NCBI RefSeq assembly: GCF_040276085.1
Contig: NZ_JBELOK010000006.1
Span: 62,001-126,000, forward strand
DNA from: Castellaniella sp040276085
GTDB taxonomy: Bacteria; Pseudomonadota; Gammaproteobacteria; Burkholderiales; Burkholderiaceae_B
DNA length: 64,000 bases
Direction of reading: 5' to 3'
Shown: positions 62,919-64,000 of the stretch, piece by piece
How positions within the stretch are numbered: the first letter of the stretch is position 1
Layout of the letters: each line of letters starts with the position of its first letter
Position numbers and translations under genes: made by a program
The notes under the pieces: generated by a model
What the model was told of the DNA's origin: nothing
The model's database searches: none
The model's input: only the letters and a program-made list of their open reading frames with translations

Positions 62919-63930
62919 GTCTACCCAGGCCAGGATCCTCGAAGCCGCCCACCGGCTTAGTCAGGGGCGCCTGGTGGCTTTTCCCACCGAAACCGTCTAT
63001 GGCCTGGGCGCGGATGCCGAAAACCCGCAAGCTGTGGCGCGCATCTACCAGGCCAAAAGGCGGCCGGCCAATCATCCAGTGATTGTGCATCTGGCACCCG
63101 ATACCGACCCCGCATATTGGGCGGCCCAATTGCCGCTGCAGGCCAGGCAGTTGATGGCGGCGTTTTGGCCCGGGCCCCTGACGCTGATTCTGCCGCGTGC
63201 GGCACATATCCCGGATGCTGTCAGTGGTGGGCAAGAGAGCATCGGTTTGCGATGCCCCGCCCATCCGGTGGCACAAACGCTTTTGCACATCTTTGCGTCA
63301 CTGAAGCCGCATGGCTGTGGCGGGGTGGCGGCGCCCTCTGCCAATCAGTTTGGCCATGTATCGCCCACGCGCGCAGAACACGTGCACCAGGAGTTTCCGG
63401 ATCTCGATGATCAGGCCTTGCTGGTGATCGAAGGTGGCGACTCCCAGATCGGGATCGAATCCACCATTCTTGATCTTTCGCGGCTGGACAAGGGCGTTGG
63501 CCCCACCTTGCTGCGCCCGGGACAAATCAATATTTACCAGTTGGCTGAGATACTGGGTGATCTCCCTGCCTTGCCAGATGCAGCGGCGCCACGGGTATCC
63601 GGGTCTCTGAAGGCGCATTACGCGCCCTACACGCCGCTGGTTTTACTGGATTTGCCTGCTTTGCCTGCCTGGCTGGATCAGCATCATCGGGCGGGCCGGC
63701 GTGTCGCTGCCGTGGTGCTGGATGAGGCTCCGGGGCCTGCCCCTGCCGGGGTGGATTGGGTGGTTTTACCGACCGATCCTGTCCAGTATGCCCGGCGCTT
63801 GTATGCCTTGCTGCGTGAACTCGATGCGGCGGGCTATAGCCAGATTTTGCTCCAACGTCCCCCGAATGATGCCATCTGGCAAGGCGTCAACGATCGTATC
63901 GGGCGGGCGGCTGCAGCGTTTTCCGGCTGA
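62911..63930 (+). CDS. L-threonylcarbamoyladenylate synthase (Sua5 type)
   Basis: Makes threonylcarbamoyl-AMP for t6A37 in tRNA. The 339-residue product has the YrdC domain (about 1-205) with FPTETVYGLGADAENPQAVARIYQAKRRP and the SxN and KxR elements (GLRCPAHPVAQ, APSANQFGHVSPTRAEHV), then a Sua5 C-terminal domain (about 230-339). ATG 62911 overlaps purK by 8 bases; the frame extends upstream to 62719 without conserved sequence. This full Sua5 form differs from the single-domain YciO-like protein at 13228. Confidence 0.92.
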   Translation: MPESTQARILEAAHRLSQGRLVAFPTETVYGLGADAENPQAVARIYQAKRRPANHPVIVHLAPDTDPAYWAAQLPLQARQLMAAFWPGPLTLILPRAAHIPDAVSGGQESIGLRCPAHPVAQTLLHIFASLKPHGCGGVAAPSANQFGHVSPTRAEHVHQEFPDLDDQALLVIEGGDSQIGIESTILDLSRLDKGVGPTLLRPGQINIYQLAEILGDLPALPDAAAPRVSGSLKAHYAPYTPLVLLDLPALPAWLDQHHRAGRRVAAVVLDEAPGPAPAGVDWVVLPTDPVQYARRLYALLRELDAAGYSQILLQRPPNDAIWQGVNDRIGRAAAAFSG

Positions 63931-64000
63931 TGCGCCAGATGCCCGCGTTGCGGTAAACGGCAAGGCACGGGCCTGCCACCCAGAAGCGGTTAAACTGGCT
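63931..64000. other. Right-edge non-coding sequence
   Basis: Seventy bases after the Sua5 stop to the window edge hold no complete gene and no clear hairpin. They may be the upstream region of a gene outside the window. Confidence 0.4.

Overview
The window reads as chromosome of a Gram-negative betaproteobacterium, most likely Burkholderiales of the Alcaligenaceae/Bordetella type. The basis is general family knowledge plus gene order: dapA-bamC next to roxA-mutS, cysS-glycosylase-accA-tilS-lysC-tRNA-Ser, and fba-purC-purE-purK-sua5. Most of the window is GC-rich (about 65% in one housekeeping line counted by hand) and tightly packed. There are five tRNA genes (Pro-TGG, Arg-TCT, His-GTG, Ser-GCT, Arg-CCT). 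I see no insertion sequence, prophage, rRNA or CRISPR array.

Layout. 1-4 kb: the end of a phosphate transporter (pstA partial, pstB), then a PepSY protein, response regulator and sensor kinase whose reading frames overlap (PhoP/PhoQ-like). 4-13 kb: mostly minus-strand envelope and metabolic genes (DoxX, an LTA-synthase-like sulfatase, outer-membrane phospholipase A, trans-aconitate methyltransferase, AhpD-like protein, cardiolipin synthase, PACE efflux protein) and a plus-strand Cys/Met-metabolism PLP enzyme. 13-40 kb: housekeeping genes (YciO, M50 protease, dapA, bamC, roxA, mutS, G3E GTPase, lldD, mscS, cysE, trmJ, suhB, TerC/CorC, lpxH, cyclophilin, TPR protein, cysS, alkA-type glycosylase, accA, tilS, lysC, Ap4A phosphorylase-like, ghrA-like, SpmAB-like, lipoprotein).

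40.6-53.9 kb: a complete pelABCDEFG operon for the cationic exopolysaccharide Pel, directly downstream of tRNA-Arg(CCT). Parts of it are clearly AT-richer than the surroundings. It carries an eighth, overlapping gene (52987-53859) for a stand-alone secreted glycoside hydrolase related to the N-terminal hydrolase domain of PelA. In this operon's own PelA that domain has lost motifs the stand-alone protein keeps, including the glutamate expected to be catalytic, while PelA's deacetylase motifs are intact. The simplest reading is that Pel hydrolase activity has moved from PelA to a separate operon-encoded enzyme. This is the most interesting observation in the window.

53.9-64 kb: ybaK, xerD, then a molybdenum region (modABC behind a near-perfect ModE-type palindrome, convergent modE, then mog), then fba and the purC-purE-purK-sua5 run. 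A second point worth attention is a pair of identically spaced, DnaA-box-like inverted-repeat cassettes in the lldD-mscS intergenic region (23167-23331).
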